From the NCBI GenBank assembly GCA_020346465.1, contig CP070783.1, positions 1,807,512 through 1,848,672 of the forward strand: DNA of 41,161 nt. The letters run 5' to 3'. Below are positions 18,313-27,720 of this stretch, piece after piece. The translations under genes and the position numbers were made by a program. Each line of letters begins with the position of its first letter. The stretch's first letter is position 1. The notes beneath the pieces were generated by a model that was not told the DNA's origin, did not search any database, and worked only from the letters and a program-made list of their open reading frames with translations. The stretch is from Deltaproteobacteria bacterium. GTDB taxonomy: Bacteria > Desulfobacterota > Deferrimicrobia > Deferrimicrobiales > Deferrimicrobiaceae.

Positions 18313-18756
18313 TCAGTTTTCCTTCTTTCCCGCAACCGCGCATTGCCGGCATAGCCCGTAAATATCGAGACGGTGCATCGTCGGCAGGAACCCGTGTTGT
18401 TTCGCCACCTGTTCCTGAAGGGATTCGATCCGGGGCTCCTGGAACTCGGATACCAGACCGCATTCCTGGCAGACCAGGTGGTCGTGGTGCGACTCGAGAT
18501 TGCTTTCGTACCTCTTGAGTCCGTCGCCGAAATCGAGCTCTTTGGCATACCCGAGTTTTGCCAGAAGTTTCATGGTCCGGTAGACGGTCGCATATCCGAC
18601 GGTACGGTTCCGTTTTCTGACGGCTTGGGCAAGATCCTCCAGGGTGGCATGAGGCCCCGTCCGGAAGAATACTTCGATCACCTGTGCACGGCTTCTGCTT
18701 CTTTTCCCGCCGATTGCCGCAATTTCCAGGTTGATTCGCTTGAGGAGGGAATCCAA
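18313..18756 (-). CDS. fur: Fur-family ferric uptake regulator
   Basis: A 147-residue metal-responsive repressor. The winged helix (about 1-85) contains VGYATVYRTMKLL, the recognition-helix region. The dimerisation domain has the ESHHDHLVC metal site and two CxxC pairs (CQEC, CRQC) of the structural zinc site. The only plausible start is TTG at 18756. A recognisable binding site is poor, with GGAG 14 bases away, so the exact start is less certain than the gene. A good Fur box lies about 25 bases upstream, implying autoregulation. With feoB 3 bases downstream it is most likely an iron-type Fur rather than Zur or PerR. Confidence 0.92.
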   Translation of the reverse strand: MDSLLKRINLEIAAIGGKRSRSRAQVIEVFFRTGPHATLEDLAQAVRKRNRTVGYATVYRTMKLLAKLGYAKELDFGDGLKRYESNLESHHDHLVCQECGLVSEFQEPRIESLQEQVAKQHGFLPTMHRLDIYGLCRQCAVAGKKEN

Positions 18757-18779
18757 AGGGGGGAAATCGTCTCCATAGT

Positions 18780-18798
18780 GAATTTGAATTTCATTATC
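18780..18798 (-). promoter_or_regulatory. Fur box upstream of fur-feoB
   Basis: Read on the minus strand, this 19-mer (GATAATGAAATTCAAATTC) matches 14 of 19 positions of the classical Fur-box consensus, including the first eight. It lies just downstream of the predicted -10, over the likely transcription start, a position suited to repression by iron-loaded Fur. Confidence 0.75.
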
Positions 18799-18800
18799 AT

Positions 18801-18827
18801 AGTATAGACACTGCGTTTACCCGTCAA
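18801..18827 (-). promoter_or_regulatory. Putative sigma-70 promoter of the fur-feoB unit
   Basis: Minus-strand TTGACG (18822-18827) and TATACT (18801-18806) are separated by 15 bases. The Fur box follows directly, and the rplQ terminator lies just before it. The short spacer resembles that of the proposed argS promoter. Confidence 0.55.
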
Positions 18828-18846
18828 GGGAATATCACCTGGATAG

Positions 18847-18874
18847 AAAAAAAGCGGCCCGGATGGGCCGCTTT
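18847..18874 (-). terminator. Intrinsic terminator of the ribosomal-protein supercluster
   Basis: A perfect 10-bp stem, AAAGCGGCCC (18851-18860) with GGGCCGCTTT (18865-18874), and a GGAT tetraloop in plus-strand reading. On the minus strand it is followed by seven T (complement of 18847-18853). It lies 44 bases after the rplQ stop and insulates the block from the fur promoter. Confidence 0.93.
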
Positions 18875-18917
18875 CTGCGAATTTCTGCTTTCCTCTGGTT
18901 CCGGATCGCTGGAACCG

Positions 18918-19487
18918 TTACCCGGGCTCTTCCTTCTTCCGGCGGGTTCTGGACGGTTTTGCCGCCTCCCCTTCGGGTTGTTCCTTCTTCCCGCGAGGTG
19001 TCGGGGGTTTCCTGGCCGTCGCTTTTTTGGCGGCCCGCGGAGGTTTCTTCGTTTCTGCGGTTTTGGCTCCCGCCTTCGCCGTTTCGGTCTTTTTCTTCTT
19101 TTTTCCTTTTTTTGCCTTCACCATCTTCTCTTCCGCGGGCAGGTACTCGAGAATCGCCATCTCGGATCCGTCCCCGGCGCGGTACCCCGTTCTTACGATC
19201 CGGGTGTACCCGCCTTCCCGGCCGGCAAACCGCGATGCGAGTGTGGCAAAGATCTTCTGCGTGTTCTTCTTGTCACTCAGCAGGGAGAACGCGCGCCTTC
19301 TCGCGTGCGTCGTGTCCTTTTTTCCCAGTGTGATCAGTTTGTCCGCCAGCCTTCGGACCTCTTTCGCTTTTGCGATCGTGGTCTCGATTCTCTCCGACCG
19401 CACCAGCGCGTTCATCATATTGCGCAACAGGGCCTTCCGATGGCCGGGTGTCCGCCCCAATTTCCTGTGGGCAATGGCATGCCGCAT
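18918..19487 (-). CDS. rplQ: Ribosomal protein bL17, with long basic C-terminal tail
   Basis: Large-subunit protein near the exit tunnel. Residues 1 to about 118 are a standard L17 ([23 protein letters not shown], residues 1-23, through AILEYLPAE). A further 70 or so residues follow, made of Lys, Ala, Pro, Thr and Glu, including the run [10 protein letters not shown]. Most bacterial L17 proteins end near 115-130 residues, so the 189-residue product is unusually long. The tail is low complexity and probably disordered. It is the last gene of the alpha operon, 27 bases after rpoA, and is followed by the terminator. Confidence 0.96.
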   Translation of the reverse strand: MRHAIAHRKLGRTPGHRKALLRNMMNALVRSERIETTIAKAKEVRRLADKLITLGKKDTTHARRRAFSLLSDKKNTQKIFATLASRFAGREGGYTRIVRTGYRAGDGSEMAILEYLPAEEKMVKAKKGKKKKKTETAKAGAKTAETKKPPRAAKKATARKPPTPRGKKEQPEGEAAKPSRTRRKKEEPG

Positions 19488-19514
19488 ACGTCTTCCTCGC
19501 GTATCGTGGTATGG

Positions 19515-20522
19515 TCAGTCTTCTTGTCGGGGGGGGGCAAACCTCTCCGGCGTGAACCCTTCCACCGACATCCCGAGGGAAAGACCCATCTCGTGCAAGA
19601 CGTCCTTGATCTCGTTGAGGCTCTTCTTGCCGAAATTTTTGGTCTTGAGCATCTCCTGTTCCGTCTTCTGCACCAGCTCGCCGATATACTTGATGTCCGC
19701 GTTTTTCAGACAGTTGTAGGCTCTTACCGAGAGCTCGAGCTCTTCCACCGGCTTGTACAGATTTTCGTTGACCGCCCCTTCTTCGAGGACCGCGATTTCC
19801 TCCGGCATCTCCACTTCCTCGTCGAAGTTGATGAAGACCGTGAGCTGGTCCTTGAGGATCTTCGCCGCATAAGCGACAGAGTCCGCCGGGAGAATGGCTC
19901 CGTCGGTCCATACTTCCAGGGTCAGGCGGTCGAAGTCCGTCTGCTGCCCCACGCGGGCGTTCGTGACCGTGAAATTCACCTTCTTCACGGGGGAGAAGAT
20001 GGCATCGATCGGGATGGTTCCGATCGGGGCGCCTTCCTCGAGATTCCGCTCTGCGGGCACGTATCCCTTTCCCATGCGAACGGTCATTTCCATCTTCAGG
20101 GTGGCGTTTTCGGACAATTCCGCGATATGGTGGTCCTTGTTCAGGATCTCCACCATCGGGTCGGTCTTGATGCTCGCGGCGCTCACGCGCATCGGCCCTT
20201 TCGCCTCGAGGGAAATCAACCGCGGTTCGGGAGAGTGCATCCGCAGCCGGATTTCCTTGAGATTCAGGATGATGTCTGTCACATCCTCGACGACGCCGAT
20301 CATCGTGGAATACTCGTGCTGCACGCCCTCGATCCGGACCGAGGTGATCGCGGATCCCTGCAACGAGGAGAGCAGGACCCTTCGGATGGCGTTCCCAAGC
20401 GTGGTGCCGAACCCTCGTTCGAGAGGTTCTGCCGTGAACTTTCCATAGAATCCCGTCGCCGTGTCCGTAGCAACGTCGATGCGGCGCGGTTTGATCAGTT
20501 GCTTCCAGTTTCGCTGAAACAT
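19515..20522 (-). CDS. rpoA: RpoA, RNA polymerase subunit alpha
   Basis: Assembles RNA polymerase and contacts upstream promoter DNA and activators. At 335 residues it has a complete N-terminal dimerisation domain (for example [18 protein letters not shown], about residues 37-54) and the C-terminal domain with two helix-hairpin-helix-like motifs ([25 protein letters not shown]). It lies between rpsD and rplQ as in other alpha operons. The last codons cross a run of nine G:C pairs (19529-19537). Confidence 0.98.
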   Translation of the reverse strand: MFQRNWKQLIKPRRIDVATDTATGFYGKFTAEPLERGFGTTLGNAIRRVLLSSLQGSAITSVRIEGVQHEYSTMIGVVEDVTDIILNLKEIRLRMHSPEPRLISLEAKGPMRVSAASIKTDPMVEILNKDHHIAELSENATLKMEMTVRMGKGYVPAERNLEEGAPIGTIPIDAIFSPVKKVNFTVTNARVGQQTDFDRLTLEVWTDGAILPADSVAYAAKILKDQLTVFINFDEEVEMPEEIAVLEEGAVNENLYKPVEELELSVRAYNCLKNADIKYIGELVQKTEQEMLKTKNFGKKSLNEIKDVLHEMGLSLGMSVEGFTPERFAPPRQED

Positions 20523-20549
20523 GCTACCCCCTTCTCCTGACCGGAGGAT

Positions 20550-21179
20550 CTACTTCGAGTAAAGTTCCACAATCAACTGTTCCTGGATCGGTTCCGTGAT
20601 GTCTGCCCGGGAGGGAACCGTCTTGACGTTCCCGCGGAACTGTTCCCTGTCCAGCTCGAGCCAGGGAGGAATGCCTTTGCGGACCACGGCGTCGAGGGCG
20701 TCATTGATCGACGGGATCTTTCTGCTTTTTTCCCGCAGCTCGACGACATCGCCCGGCCTGACGAGAAAGGATGGGATGTTGACCCTCCGCCCCTTCACGA
20801 GAAAGTGCCCGTGGCGAACCAACTGTCTGCTCTCGCGGCGTGTTACGGCAAAGCCGAGTTTGTACACGACGTTGTCGAGCCGCCTTTCGAGAAGAATCAG
20901 CAGATTGTCGCCGGTCTTCCCTTTCATCCGGTCCGCTTTTTCGAAGTAGTTCCGGAACTGCTTCTCCAGGAGCCCGTAGATTCTCCTTGCTTTCTGCTTC
21001 TCCCGAAGCTGCACTCCGTAATCGCTGTGTTTTTTCATCCGGCGCTGCCCGTGCTGCCCCGGGGGGTATCCCCTGCGCTTGATGGCGCACTTCTCGGTAA
21101 AGCAACGGTCCCCCTTCAGGTACAACTCCATCCCTTCGCGCCGGCAAAGGCGGCAAACCGCTTCACGATACCTGGCCAA
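20550..21179 (-). CDS. rpsD: Ribosomal protein uS4
   Basis: Primary 16S rRNA-binding protein of the small-subunit body; in enterics it also represses the alpha operon. The 209 residues include an N-terminal cysteine region (CRLCRREG, then [19 protein letters not shown]) that could bind zinc, and the S4 RNA-binding domain with [22 protein letters not shown] (about residues 113-134). The start is TTG at 21179 with a strong site, AGGAGG, 7 bases upstream. It lies 33 bases after rpsK. Confidence 0.98.
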   Translation of the reverse strand: MARYREAVCRLCRREGMELYLKGDRCFTEKCAIKRRGYPPGQHGQRRMKKHSDYGVQLREKQKARRIYGLLEKQFRNYFEKADRMKGKTGDNLLILLERRLDNVVYKLGFAVTRRESRQLVRHGHFLVKGRRVNIPSFLVRPGDVVELREKSRKIPSINDALDAVVRKGIPPWLELDREQFRGNVKTVPSRADITEPIQEQLIVELYSK

Positions 21180-21212
21180 AGAATTTCCTCCTGTAACTCC
21201 TTTTTACGTCGC

Positions 21213-21602
21213 TCACACCCTGCGTCGTTTCGGAGGGCGGCAACCGTTGTGTGGGATGGGCGTTACATCGCGGATGTAATTGATCTTGAGTCCCGCCGCC
21301 TGCAACGTCCGAAGGGCCGCCTCCCGTCCCGAGCCGGGCCCCTTGATATACACCGTCAGGGAATTGACGCCGCATTCCATCGCCTTCTTCGCGACTTCCT
21401 CGGCGGCGATGGTCGCTGCGAAGGGGGTGCTCTTCCGGGATCCCTTGAATCCCTTGGACCCTGCGCTGCACCAGGCAAGGGCGTTACCGTCCAGGTCGGT
21501 TATCGTGATCATGGTGTTGTTGAACGTCGCCTTGATGTGGGCCACTCCCACCGGGACGTTCTTGCGAACCTTCTTTTTCCCTTTTTTCCTCGGTGTCGCC
21601 AT
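21213..21602 (-). CDS. rpsK: Ribosomal protein uS11
   Basis: Small-subunit platform protein near the E-site mRNA path. At 129 residues it is typical. A Lys-rich N-terminus ([15 protein letters not shown]) leads into the conserved core [14 protein letters not shown], and the usual C-terminus contains [20 protein letters not shown]. Alpha-operon position between rpsM and rpsD; ATG start. Confidence 0.98.
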   Translation of the reverse strand: MATPRKKGKKKVRKNVPVGVAHIKATFNNTMITITDLDGNALAWCSAGSKGFKGSRKSTPFAATIAAEEVAKKAMECGVNSLTVYIKGPGSGREAALRTLQAAGLKINYIRDVTPIPHNGCRPPKRRRV

Positions 21603-21652
21603 CGTGCCTCCGATTTCCCGCTTCCCGCGGGAGGGGTAGGTTCCCTTTGCCT

Positions 21653-22036
21653 CTACTTCTTCGTCGGTTCCTTCTTCTTCGCTACCGCGCCCTTCCGCGG
21701 CCCCTTCCTCGTCCGGGCATTGGTGTGGGTCCGCTGCCCTCTCACAGGCAGCCCCTTGCGATGCCTCAGGCCCCGGTACGATCCGAGATCCATCAAGCGC
21801 TTGATGTTCATGGAGATTTCCTTGCGGAGATCCCCTTCCACGTGGTAATGGGCGTCGATGACGTCCCTGATTCGGGCAATCTGGTCCTCGGTGAGGGTGC
21901 TCGTCCTCGTGTCGGGGGAAACCCTCGCCTCCTGCAGGATCTTCTGGGCGGCAGCCGCCCCGATCCCGTAGATGTAGGTCAGCGCCGTCCCGATTTTCTT
22001 GGTCTTCGGAATGTCGACTCCAGCTATTCGTGCCAA
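21653..22036 (-). CDS. rpsM: Ribosomal protein uS13
   Basis: Small-subunit head protein that contacts the P-site tRNA and forms bridges to the 50S. The 127-residue product starts [24 protein letters not shown] (residues 1-24) and has the C-terminal [20 protein letters not shown] block, ending in a basic tail. The start is TTG at 22036 with AGGAG 6 bases upstream. It follows rpmJ by 37 bases. Confidence 0.98.
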   Translation of the reverse strand: MARIAGVDIPKTKKIGTALTYIYGIGAAAAQKILQEARVSPDTRTSTLTEDQIARIRDVIDAHYHVEGDLRKEISMNIKRLMDLGSYRGLRHRKGLPVRGQRTHTNARTRKGPRKGAVAKKKEPTKK

Positions 22037-22073
22037 AGGGATCTCCTCGCGATGCGCCCGGGCAGGGTCGTTT

Positions 22074-22187
22074 CTAACCCTGGCGTTGCTTGTGTTTCGG
22101 GTTTTCGCAAATGATGCGGACGACGCCTTTCCGGCGAATCACCTTGCATTTTGCGCATACCTTCCTGACCGATGGCCTGACTTTCAT
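22074..22187 (-). CDS. rpmJ: Ribosomal protein bL36
   Basis: A 37-residue large-subunit protein found by translating the gap between infA and rpsM. It begins [19 protein letters not shown] and ends [10 protein letters not shown]. It is the zinc-binding form, with Cys11, Cys14, Cys27 and His32 as expected ligands. ATG at 22187; TAG at 22074-22076. It lies 12 bases after infA in standard spc/alpha order. Confidence 0.97.
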   Translation of the reverse strand: MKVRPSVRKVCAKCKVIRRKGVVRIICENPKHKQRQG

Positions 22188-22199
22188 CGCATCTCTCTC

Positions 22200-22418
22200 C
22201 TACTTTGTCCTGTACACGATCCGGCCCCGCGTCAGGTCGTATGGTGTGAGCTGCACCGTCACGCGGTCACCGGGTAATATCTTGATGAAATGCATCCGCA
22301 TCTTTCCCGATATGTGGGCGAGAACCTTCATCTTGTTGTCCAGTTCCACACGGAACATCGCGTTCGGAAGCGGCTCGATGACTGTTCCCTCGACCTCTAT
22401 CGCTTCTTCCTTCGGCAT
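22200..22418 (-). CDS. infA: Translation initiation factor IF-1
   Basis: A 72-residue OB-fold protein that blocks the ribosomal A site during initiation. The family sequence is nearly unbroken: [38 protein letters not shown] and [14 protein letters not shown]. It lies between map and rpmJ, the usual place in the spc-alpha junction. ATG start at 22418. Confidence 0.98.
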   Translation of the reverse strand: MPKEEAIEVEGTVIEPLPNAMFRVELDNKMKVLAHISGKMRMHFIKILPGDRVTVQLTPYDLTRGRIVYRTK

Positions 22419-22446
22419 GTTCTCCTTTTCTCCGTTCCCTCGCCAC

Positions 22447-23196
22447 TCAGGGAAGACTCAGGATTCTGTTTCCGTCCGGCGTGATCGCCACCACGTGCTC
22501 GAAGTGTGCGGACCGCTTGCGGTCGCGCGTCACCACCGTCCACCCGTCCGAAAGGACCTCCACGGGATATCCCCCCTCGTTGACCATGGGCTCGATCGCC
22601 AGTACCATGCCCGGCATGAGTTTCGGGCCTGTACCGGCCGATCCGAAGTTGGGGACCTGCGGTTCCTCGTGCAACGTCTTTCCGATCCCGTGTCCCACGA
22701 AGTCCCGCACAACGGAGAATCCTTCCGACTCCGCCTCCATCTGAACGGCCCAGGAAATATCCCCCAGGCGGTTCCCCGGGAGGGAGGCTCCGATGGCCTT
22801 TTCGAGTGCACGCTCGGTCGTCGCCAGGAGTTTCTCGGATTCGGGGGAAATCTTCCCGACGGCATACGTCCTGGCTGCGTCCCCGTAGAATCCGTCCAGC
22901 ACCACCCCGAAATCGATGCTCACGATATCCCCTTCACGGAGCACCCGCGTTCCGGACGGGATCCCGTGAACCACCTCCTCGTTGATGGAGGTGCAAAGGT
23001 TGGCGGGATACCCGTGGTATCCCTTGAACGCCCCCCTCACCCCCAGTTTGGCGACATACTCCTCCGCGATCTCCTCGAGGTGAAGCGTCGCAACTCCCGA
23101 CCTCACGTGCTTGTTGATCTCTTCAAAGAACTGACCGACAATGGCGCCCGCACGGCGCATCGCCTCAATCTCCGGAGGCGATTTGATGATGATCAT
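22447..23196 (-). CDS. map: Methionine aminopeptidase, type I
   Basis: Removes the N-terminal methionine from new proteins, using two divalent metal ions. The 249 residues show the pita-bread fold motifs: [17 protein letters not shown] with the two metal-binding aspartates, [19 protein letters not shown] with the metal-binding histidine, and a C-terminal glutamate-bearing block. It starts 3 bases after the adk stop (secY-adk-map order) and precedes infA. Confidence 0.97.
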   Translation of the reverse strand: MIIIKSPPEIEAMRRAGAIVGQFFEEINKHVRSGVATLHLEEIAEEYVAKLGVRGAFKGYHGYPANLCTSINEEVVHGIPSGTRVLREGDIVSIDFGVVLDGFYGDAARTYAVGKISPESEKLLATTERALEKAIGASLPGNRLGDISWAVQMEAESEGFSVVRDFVGHGIGKTLHEEPQVPNFGSAGTGPKLMPGMVLAIEPMVNEGGYPVEVLSDGWTVVTRDRKRSAHFEHVVAITPDGNRILSLP

Positions 23197-23199
23197 CGC

Positions 23200-23844
23200 C
23201 TAGTGCAATAATTGGGAAATCGTTTCAAATATCGTGTCGATGTCTCCCGATGCCTTGACCGCGTGGACCTTCCCGGTTCCTCGATAGAAGTCGATCAGGG
23301 GTTTCGTGGATTTTTTGTAGTTCACCAGCCGCTCCCGGATCGTATCCTCCCTGTCGTCGTCCCGCTGGAGAAGGGTGCCGCCGCACTTGTCGCACCTTCC
23401 TTCCGTCTTCGGGGGATTGAACCGCACATGGTACATGGCGCCGCACCCGGAGCAGGTCCTCCGTCCGGACAGCCGCTCCAGAATCTCTTCCTCATCGACC
23501 TCGAGGGAAAGGACGCTGCTGATCTCCTTTCCGAGCTCCTTCAGGACGCGATCGAGTGCCTCCGCCTGGGGGATTGTCCGGGGGAACCCGTCCAGGATGA
23601 ATCCCTTTTCGCAGTCCTTTTCCTGAAGGCGGTCCTTGACGATACCGATGACGACCTCGTCCGGCACCAGGCCGCCCTGGTCCATGAACGTCTTTGCCTG
23701 TCGACCCATCTCCGTCCCGCTCTTCACGGCCTCGCGAAGCATGTCCCCTGTCGAGATCTGGGGAATGGAGAAGGACACGGTAAGCTTCTTCGCCTGCGTC
23801 CCCTTGCCGGATCCGGGCGCTCCCAGCAGGATGATCCCCCTCAT
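23200..23844 (-). CDS. adk: Adenylate kinase, zinc-LID form
   Basis: Balances adenine nucleotides (ATP + AMP to 2 ADP). The 214-residue long form has the P-loop GAPGSGKGTQ near the N-terminus, the NMP-binding region ISTGDMLREAV, and a LID with four cysteines (131, 134, 151, 154) arranged CSGC...CDKC. This is the structural-zinc type common in Gram-positives and many deltaproteobacteria. It lies 3 bases after secY. Confidence 0.98.
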   Translation of the reverse strand: MRGIILLGAPGSGKGTQAKKLTVSFSIPQISTGDMLREAVKSGTEMGRQAKTFMDQGGLVPDEVVIGIVKDRLQEKDCEKGFILDGFPRTIPQAEALDRVLKELGKEISSVLSLEVDEEEILERLSGRRTCSGCGAMYHVRFNPPKTEGRCDKCGGTLLQRDDDREDTIRERLVNYKKSTKPLIDFYRGTGKVHAVKASGDIDTIFETISQLLH

Positions 23845-23847
23845 CGG

Positions 23848-25161
23848 CTATCCCCTCCTCCCTTTCACTTGTCCCTTCTTGAGGAACCCCTCGTAATGGC
23901 GGGTAATCAGATGCGACTCGATCTGCTGGATGGTGTCCATGGCCACGCCGACCACGATGAGCAGCCCCGTTCCCCCGAAGTAGAACGGGACGTTGAACCG
24001 GGAGATGAGGATGCTGGGAAGCACGCAGACAGCCGAGACGTACAATGCGCCGCCCAGCGTGATCCGCGTCAGGATGCGGTCGATATACTCCGCGGTTTTC
24101 TTGCCGGGACGGATCCCGGGGACGAAGCCCCCGTATTTTTTCATGTTGTCGGCCACGTCGACCGGGTTGAAGGTGACCGCTGTGTAGAAATAGCAGAAGA
24201 AGATGATGAATGCCACGTACAGGGCCTCGTAGGCGACGTTTCCGGGGGTAAGGGTCTGGGAGATCTTCTGCGTCACCGGGTGCTTGATGAAGTTCGCCAG
24301 CGTGGCGGGAAAGAGCAGGATCGAGGAGGCGAAGATCGGGGGGATGACCCCTGCCGTGTTCACCTTCAGCGGCAGATGGGTGCTCTGTCCCCCGTACACC
24401 CGCCGTCCCACGATCCGTCTGGCGTACTGGACGGGAATCCGCCGGTGCGCGCGTTCGAAATAGATGATGATCGCGATGACAAACACCATGATCGCGAGGA
24501 GCATCAGTCCGACGAACAGGCCCATTTCCCCGGTTCGAATCAGCGTGAACGTCCGAACGAGCCCGCTGGGAAACCGGGCCACGATGCCCGCGAAGATGAT
24601 GAGGGAGATTCCATTGCCGATTCCCCGTTCCGTGATCTGTTCCCCCAGCCACATGAGGAATGCCGTCCCCGATGTGAGCGTGAGCACGGTCATGAGACGG
24701 AACGCCCACCCCGGCTGGTACACAACCGATCCGACATCCCCGAGACCGCCGACGTTCTCGATTCCCACGGCAATTCCCAGCCCCTGGATCACCGAAAGAA
24801 GGATCGTCCCGTACCGCGTGTACTGGGTAATCTTGCGGCGGCCGAGCTCGCCCTCCTTGGAGAGTTTCTCCAGCTGCGGGATGACCACGGTCAGGAGCTG
24901 AAGGATGATCGACGCGCTGATGTAAGGCATGATCCCGAGCGTGAAGATCGAGAAACGGCTGACCGCCCCCCCCGAGAACATGTCGATCAGCCCGAAGAGG
25001 GTTCCGGACTGGGCCGCGAACAGGGATGTCAGGGCCTGGGTATCGATGCCCGGGGTCGGGATGTAGACCCCGATCCGATAGACCGTAAGCAGGATGGCGG
25101 TGACGAAGAGCCGTTTTCTGAGCTCGGGCACCTTGGTGATGTTCTGGAATGCGTTCAGCAA
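23848..25161 (-). CDS. secY: SecY, protein translocase channel subunit
   Basis: Pore-forming subunit of the SecYEG translocon in the inner membrane. The 437 residues form about ten transmembrane helices. The family N-terminus [17 protein letters not shown] is present, followed by the plug region and cytoplasmic loops such as [10 protein letters not shown] that bind SecA and ribosomes. The start is TTG at 25161, inside the last codons of rplO (7-base overlap), with GGAGG 10 bases upstream. Confidence 0.97.
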   Translation of the reverse strand: MLNAFQNITKVPELRKRLFVTAILLTVYRIGVYIPTPGIDTQALTSLFAAQSGTLFGLIDMFSGGAVSRFSIFTLGIMPYISASIILQLLTVVIPQLEKLSKEGELGRRKITQYTRYGTILLSVIQGLGIAVGIENVGGLGDVGSVVYQPGWAFRLMTVLTLTSGTAFLMWLGEQITERGIGNGISLIIFAGIVARFPSGLVRTFTLIRTGEMGLFVGLMLLAIMVFVIAIIIYFERAHRRIPVQYARRIVGRRVYGGQSTHLPLKVNTAGVIPPIFASSILLFPATLANFIKHPVTQKISQTLTPGNVAYEALYVAFIIFFCYFYTAVTFNPVDVADNMKKYGGFVPGIRPGKKTAEYIDRILTRITLGGALYVSAVCVLPSILISRFNVPFYFGGTGLLIVVGVAMDTIQQIESHLITRHYEGFLKKGQVKGRRG

Positions 25162-25604
25162 GAGGGCGAAACCTCCACGATCCCGCCGGCAGCGACGACT
25201 TTCCGGGCGGCTTCCTTGCTCGCCCTGTCGACTTTTACCGTCAGGGCGTGCTTCACGTCCCCGTCTCCCAGCAGCTTGACCCCGTCCCTGACATTTTTCA
25301 CCATCCCCGCCGCTTTCAGGGCGTCGATATCGACGACGGACCCGGCGGCAAACCGGTTGAGATCCCTCACGTTGACGATGGAGTACTCCTTGCGGAACGG
25401 GTTGTGGAATCCCCGCTTCGGGATCCTTCTCTGCAGGGGCATCTGCCCGCCTTCGTATCCGGGCGGCGTTCCCCCGCCGCTTCGCGCCCGCAGACCTTTC
25501 TCTCCGCGCCCTGCCGTTCTTCCCAGGCCCGACCCTTTCCCCCGTCCGACGCGTTTGGCTTCGCGTTTGGCCCCTTTTGCGGGCTTCAGCTCGTTCAGCT
25601 TCAT
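25155..25604 (-). CDS. rplO: Ribosomal protein uL15
   Basis: Large-subunit assembly protein. The 149-residue product has the Gly/Arg-rich N-terminal extension that threads into 23S rRNA ([21 protein letters not shown], about residues 19-39) and the family's C-terminal domain. It overlaps rpmD by 4 bases (ATGA) and secY by 7 bases, so these spc genes are probably translationally coupled. Confidence 0.97.
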   Translation of the reverse strand: MKLNELKPAKGAKREAKRVGRGKGSGLGRTAGRGEKGLRARSGGGTPPGYEGGQMPLQRRIPKRGFHNPFRKEYSIVNVRDLNRFAAGSVVDIDALKAAGMVKNVRDGVKLLGDGDVKHALTVKVDRASKEAARKVVAAGGIVEVSPSC

Positions 25605-25795
25605 TCCGATTCTCCCACTTTCTCGACGTGGAGGAGAAATTGGATCTTTTCCACCATCCCTCGGATTTCCGGCGTATTTTTTCTCGTCACGGACCGGTGA
25701 ACGCGGGTCAGTCCCAACCCCTTGACGACCCGTCGCACACGCTCCGGCCTTCCGCTCAGGCCGCGAACCAGGGTGATGCGGAGTTCGCCACTCAT
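25601..25795 (-). CDS. rpmD: Ribosomal protein uL30
   Basis: A 64-residue large-subunit protein, slightly longer than the usual 58-61. The family pattern is intact: [31 protein letters not shown] (about residues 6-36), then a short [12 protein letters not shown] end. It overlaps rpsE and rplO by 4 bases each (ATGA at both ends). Confidence 0.96.
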   Translation of the reverse strand: MSGELRITLVRGLSGRPERVRRVVKGLGLTRVHRSVTRKNTPEIRGMVEKIQFLLHVEKVGESE

Positions 25796-26292
25796 GCAGG
25801 CACCTCGTCTCCCTTGCGCCCGCGCGCCCCGAGGATCTGTTCCGGATTCCGCAGCTGGGAAAGCCCGTCCATCGACGCCTTGACGAGGTTGTGGGGGTTG
25901 TTGCTCCCGAGTGACTTCGTCAGGATGTTGGCGATCCCCGCGGCTTCGATCACGGCCCGGACCCCGCCCCCCGCGATCACGCCCGTTCCCGGCGATGCGG
26001 GTCTCATGATGACATGGCTTGCGCCGAACCTGCCGCCGACCTCGAAAGGGATCGTGCCGTCCATCACCGGGACCCGGATGAGTTCCCGCTTTGCGTTCTG
26101 CACGGCTTTCCGGATGGCTTCGGGGACCTCGTTCGCCTTTCCCAGTCCCGTACCGACGTGTCCGTTGCCGTCGCCGACCACAACGACCGCGGTGAAGGAA
26201 AACCTGCGCCCTCCCTTTACCACCTTGGCGACCCGGCTGATATGGACCACCCGGTCTTTCAGGTCGAGCCCTTCTGGATTGACTCTCTTCAA
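25792..26292 (-). CDS. rpsE: Ribosomal protein uS5
   Basis: Small-subunit protein with roles in decoding fidelity and mRNA unwinding. The 166 residues carry the N-terminal dsRBD-like domain ([19 protein letters not shown]) and the C-terminal domain with the [19 protein letters not shown] stretch. I placed the start at TTG 26292 because GGAGG lies about 5 bases upstream; the frame is open further, but that sequence is inside rplR. The stop overlaps rpmD as ATGA. Confidence 0.96.
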   Translation of the reverse strand: MKRVNPEGLDLKDRVVHISRVAKVVKGGRRFSFTAVVVVGDGNGHVGTGLGKANEVPEAIRKAVQNAKRELIRVPVMDGTIPFEVGGRFGASHVIMRPASPGTGVIAGGGVRAVIEAAGIANILTKSLGSNNPHNLVKASMDGLSQLRNPEQILGARGRKGDEVPA

Positions 26293-26326
26293 ACGCTCCT
26301 CCCTGTCTGGTCTGCGGTTTTTGCCT

Positions 26327-26695
26327 TCAGAACTGCAACCCGGATTCCCGGGCCCCTTCGGCCAACGACTTGACACGTCCATGATAGAGGAACCCGTTCC
26401 GGTCGAAGACGACTTTCCGGATGTCCTTTTCCGCCGCCTTCCTTCCGATCCACTCCCCCACTTTCTTCGCGGCATCCCCTTTCTTCAGGCCACCGATTTC
26501 GCCCCGGATCTCCGGGCTGAGCGTGGAAGCGGCGAGAATGGTGGACCCCGTGGTGTCGACCACGAGTTGTGCATAGATATGCTTTGCACTGCGGAAGACG
26601 GACAGCCGCGGACACTGCTCCGTCCCGAATATCCTCTTCCGGATCCTTCTCTTTCGCTTCTGCCGGGCGATCTCTCGCATATTTTTCTGGCTCAT
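26327..26695 (-). CDS. rplR: Ribosomal protein uL18
   Basis: 5S rRNA-binding protein of the central protuberance. At 122 residues it has the basic N-terminus ([13 protein letters not shown]), then [18 protein letters not shown] and the C-terminal [22 protein letters not shown] (about residues 96-117). ATG start, 45 bases after rplF. Confidence 0.97.
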   Translation of the reverse strand: MSQKNMREIARQKRKRRIRKRIFGTEQCPRLSVFRSAKHIYAQLVVDTTGSTILAASTLSPEIRGEIGGLKKGDAAKKVGEWIGRKAAEKDIRKVVFDRNGFLYHGRVKSLAEGARESGLQF

Positions 26696-26740
26696 GGCTC
26701 TTCCGGGCTCCGTCTAATGGTTTTCATCATCCTCTCGACG

Positions 26741-27280
26741 TTACTTGCCGGCTGCTTTCCCGACTTTCTTCAGGAGACGTTCCCCGCGGTACCGGATACC
26801 CTTCTGCTTGTACACGTCCGGCCTCCGGAAGGACCGGATCTTCGCCGCGGTAAGTCCGACGAGTTCCTTGTCCGCCCCCGACACCTTGATCACCGTGTTC
26901 GCCTCCACTTCGGCGCTGACGCCTTTGGGAAGGGGGAAGATCACGGGATGGGAGTATCCAAGCGCCATCTGGAGCGCGTTCTGCTTGATTTCGGCCTTGT
27001 ACCCCACTCCGACGATTTCCAGGGTCTTGGTGAACCCCTCGGCGACTCCCTTCACCATGTTCGCCACCAGGGTCCGGTAGAGACCGTAAAGGTTCCGTGC
27101 GGACTCCCCTCCCGGACGAAGGGAAACGACGGCGAAGCCATCCCGGACCTCGACGTTCACCTGGTCAGGGATCGGGCGGGAAAGGGCTCCCCTTTTCCCT
27201 GTGACGGAAAGGATCCCGTCCTTGATCTCGACGGTGACTCCGGCGGGGATCGCCACCGGCACTTTTCCGATTCTTGACAT
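26741..27280 (-). CDS. rplF: Ribosomal protein uL6
   Basis: Large-subunit protein at the GTPase-associated centre, near the EF-Tu and EF-G site. The 179-residue product starts MSRIGKVPVAIPAGVTV at ATG 27280; the frame remains open upstream only through rpsH. It has two tandem L6 folds and ends with the conserved IRSFRRPDVYKQKGIRYRGE block (about residues 147-166). Confidence 0.97.
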   Translation of the reverse strand: MSRIGKVPVAIPAGVTVEIKDGILSVTGKRGALSRPIPDQVNVEVRDGFAVVSLRPGGESARNLYGLYRTLVANMVKGVAEGFTKTLEIVGVGYKAEIKQNALQMALGYSHPVIFPLPKGVSAEVEANTVIKVSGADKELVGLTAAKIRSFRRPDVYKQKGIRYRGERLLKKVGKAAGK

Positions 27281-27312
27281 CTTGTACCTCCCCGGGGAAT
27301 CTCGAGTTCCTG

Positions 27313-27711
27313 TCACCAGACCTGGCAGAGCAATTCCCCGCCGATCGCGAGTTTCTTCGCCTTCTCTCCCGTCATCACACCCCGGGAAGTCGAGAGAATT
27401 GCGATTCCATATCCGTTCTTCACAACGGGTATCTCGTCCTTCCCGACATAGACGCGACGTCCCGGGCGGCTTACCCTCCGCAAGCCCTTGATTGCGTAGC
27501 CCGATTCCGGCTCCTGCCGAAGGTAGATCCGCAGAACCGTCTGTTTCGGATCGGGGAGAACGCGGAAATTCTTCACGAACCCCTCCTCCTTGAGGATCGA
27601 TGCGATGCTCTCCAGCACCCTGGTGGAGGGGAGTTCTACCTGGTCGAACCTCGCCATCTGTGCGTTGCGGACCCTGGCTAGAAGATTGGAAATATTGTCG
27701 TTGATAGACAT
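27313..27711 (-). CDS. rpsH: Ribosomal protein uS8
   Basis: Binds the central domain of 16S rRNA; in E. coli it also represses the spc operon near rplE. The 132 residues begin MSINDNISNLLARVRNAQMA and contain the C-terminal RNA-binding signature ILSTSRGVMTGEKAKK. It follows rpsN by 9 bases. No S8-like operator was recognised at the rplX-rplE junction. Confidence 0.97.
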   Translation of the reverse strand: MSINDNISNLLARVRNAQMARFDQVELPSTRVLESIASILKEEGFVKNFRVLPDPKQTVLRIYLRQEPESGYAIKGLRRVSRPGRRVYVGKDEIPVVKNGYGIAILSTSRGVMTGEKAKKLAIGGELLCQVW

Positions 27712-27720
27712 TGCGCTCCC

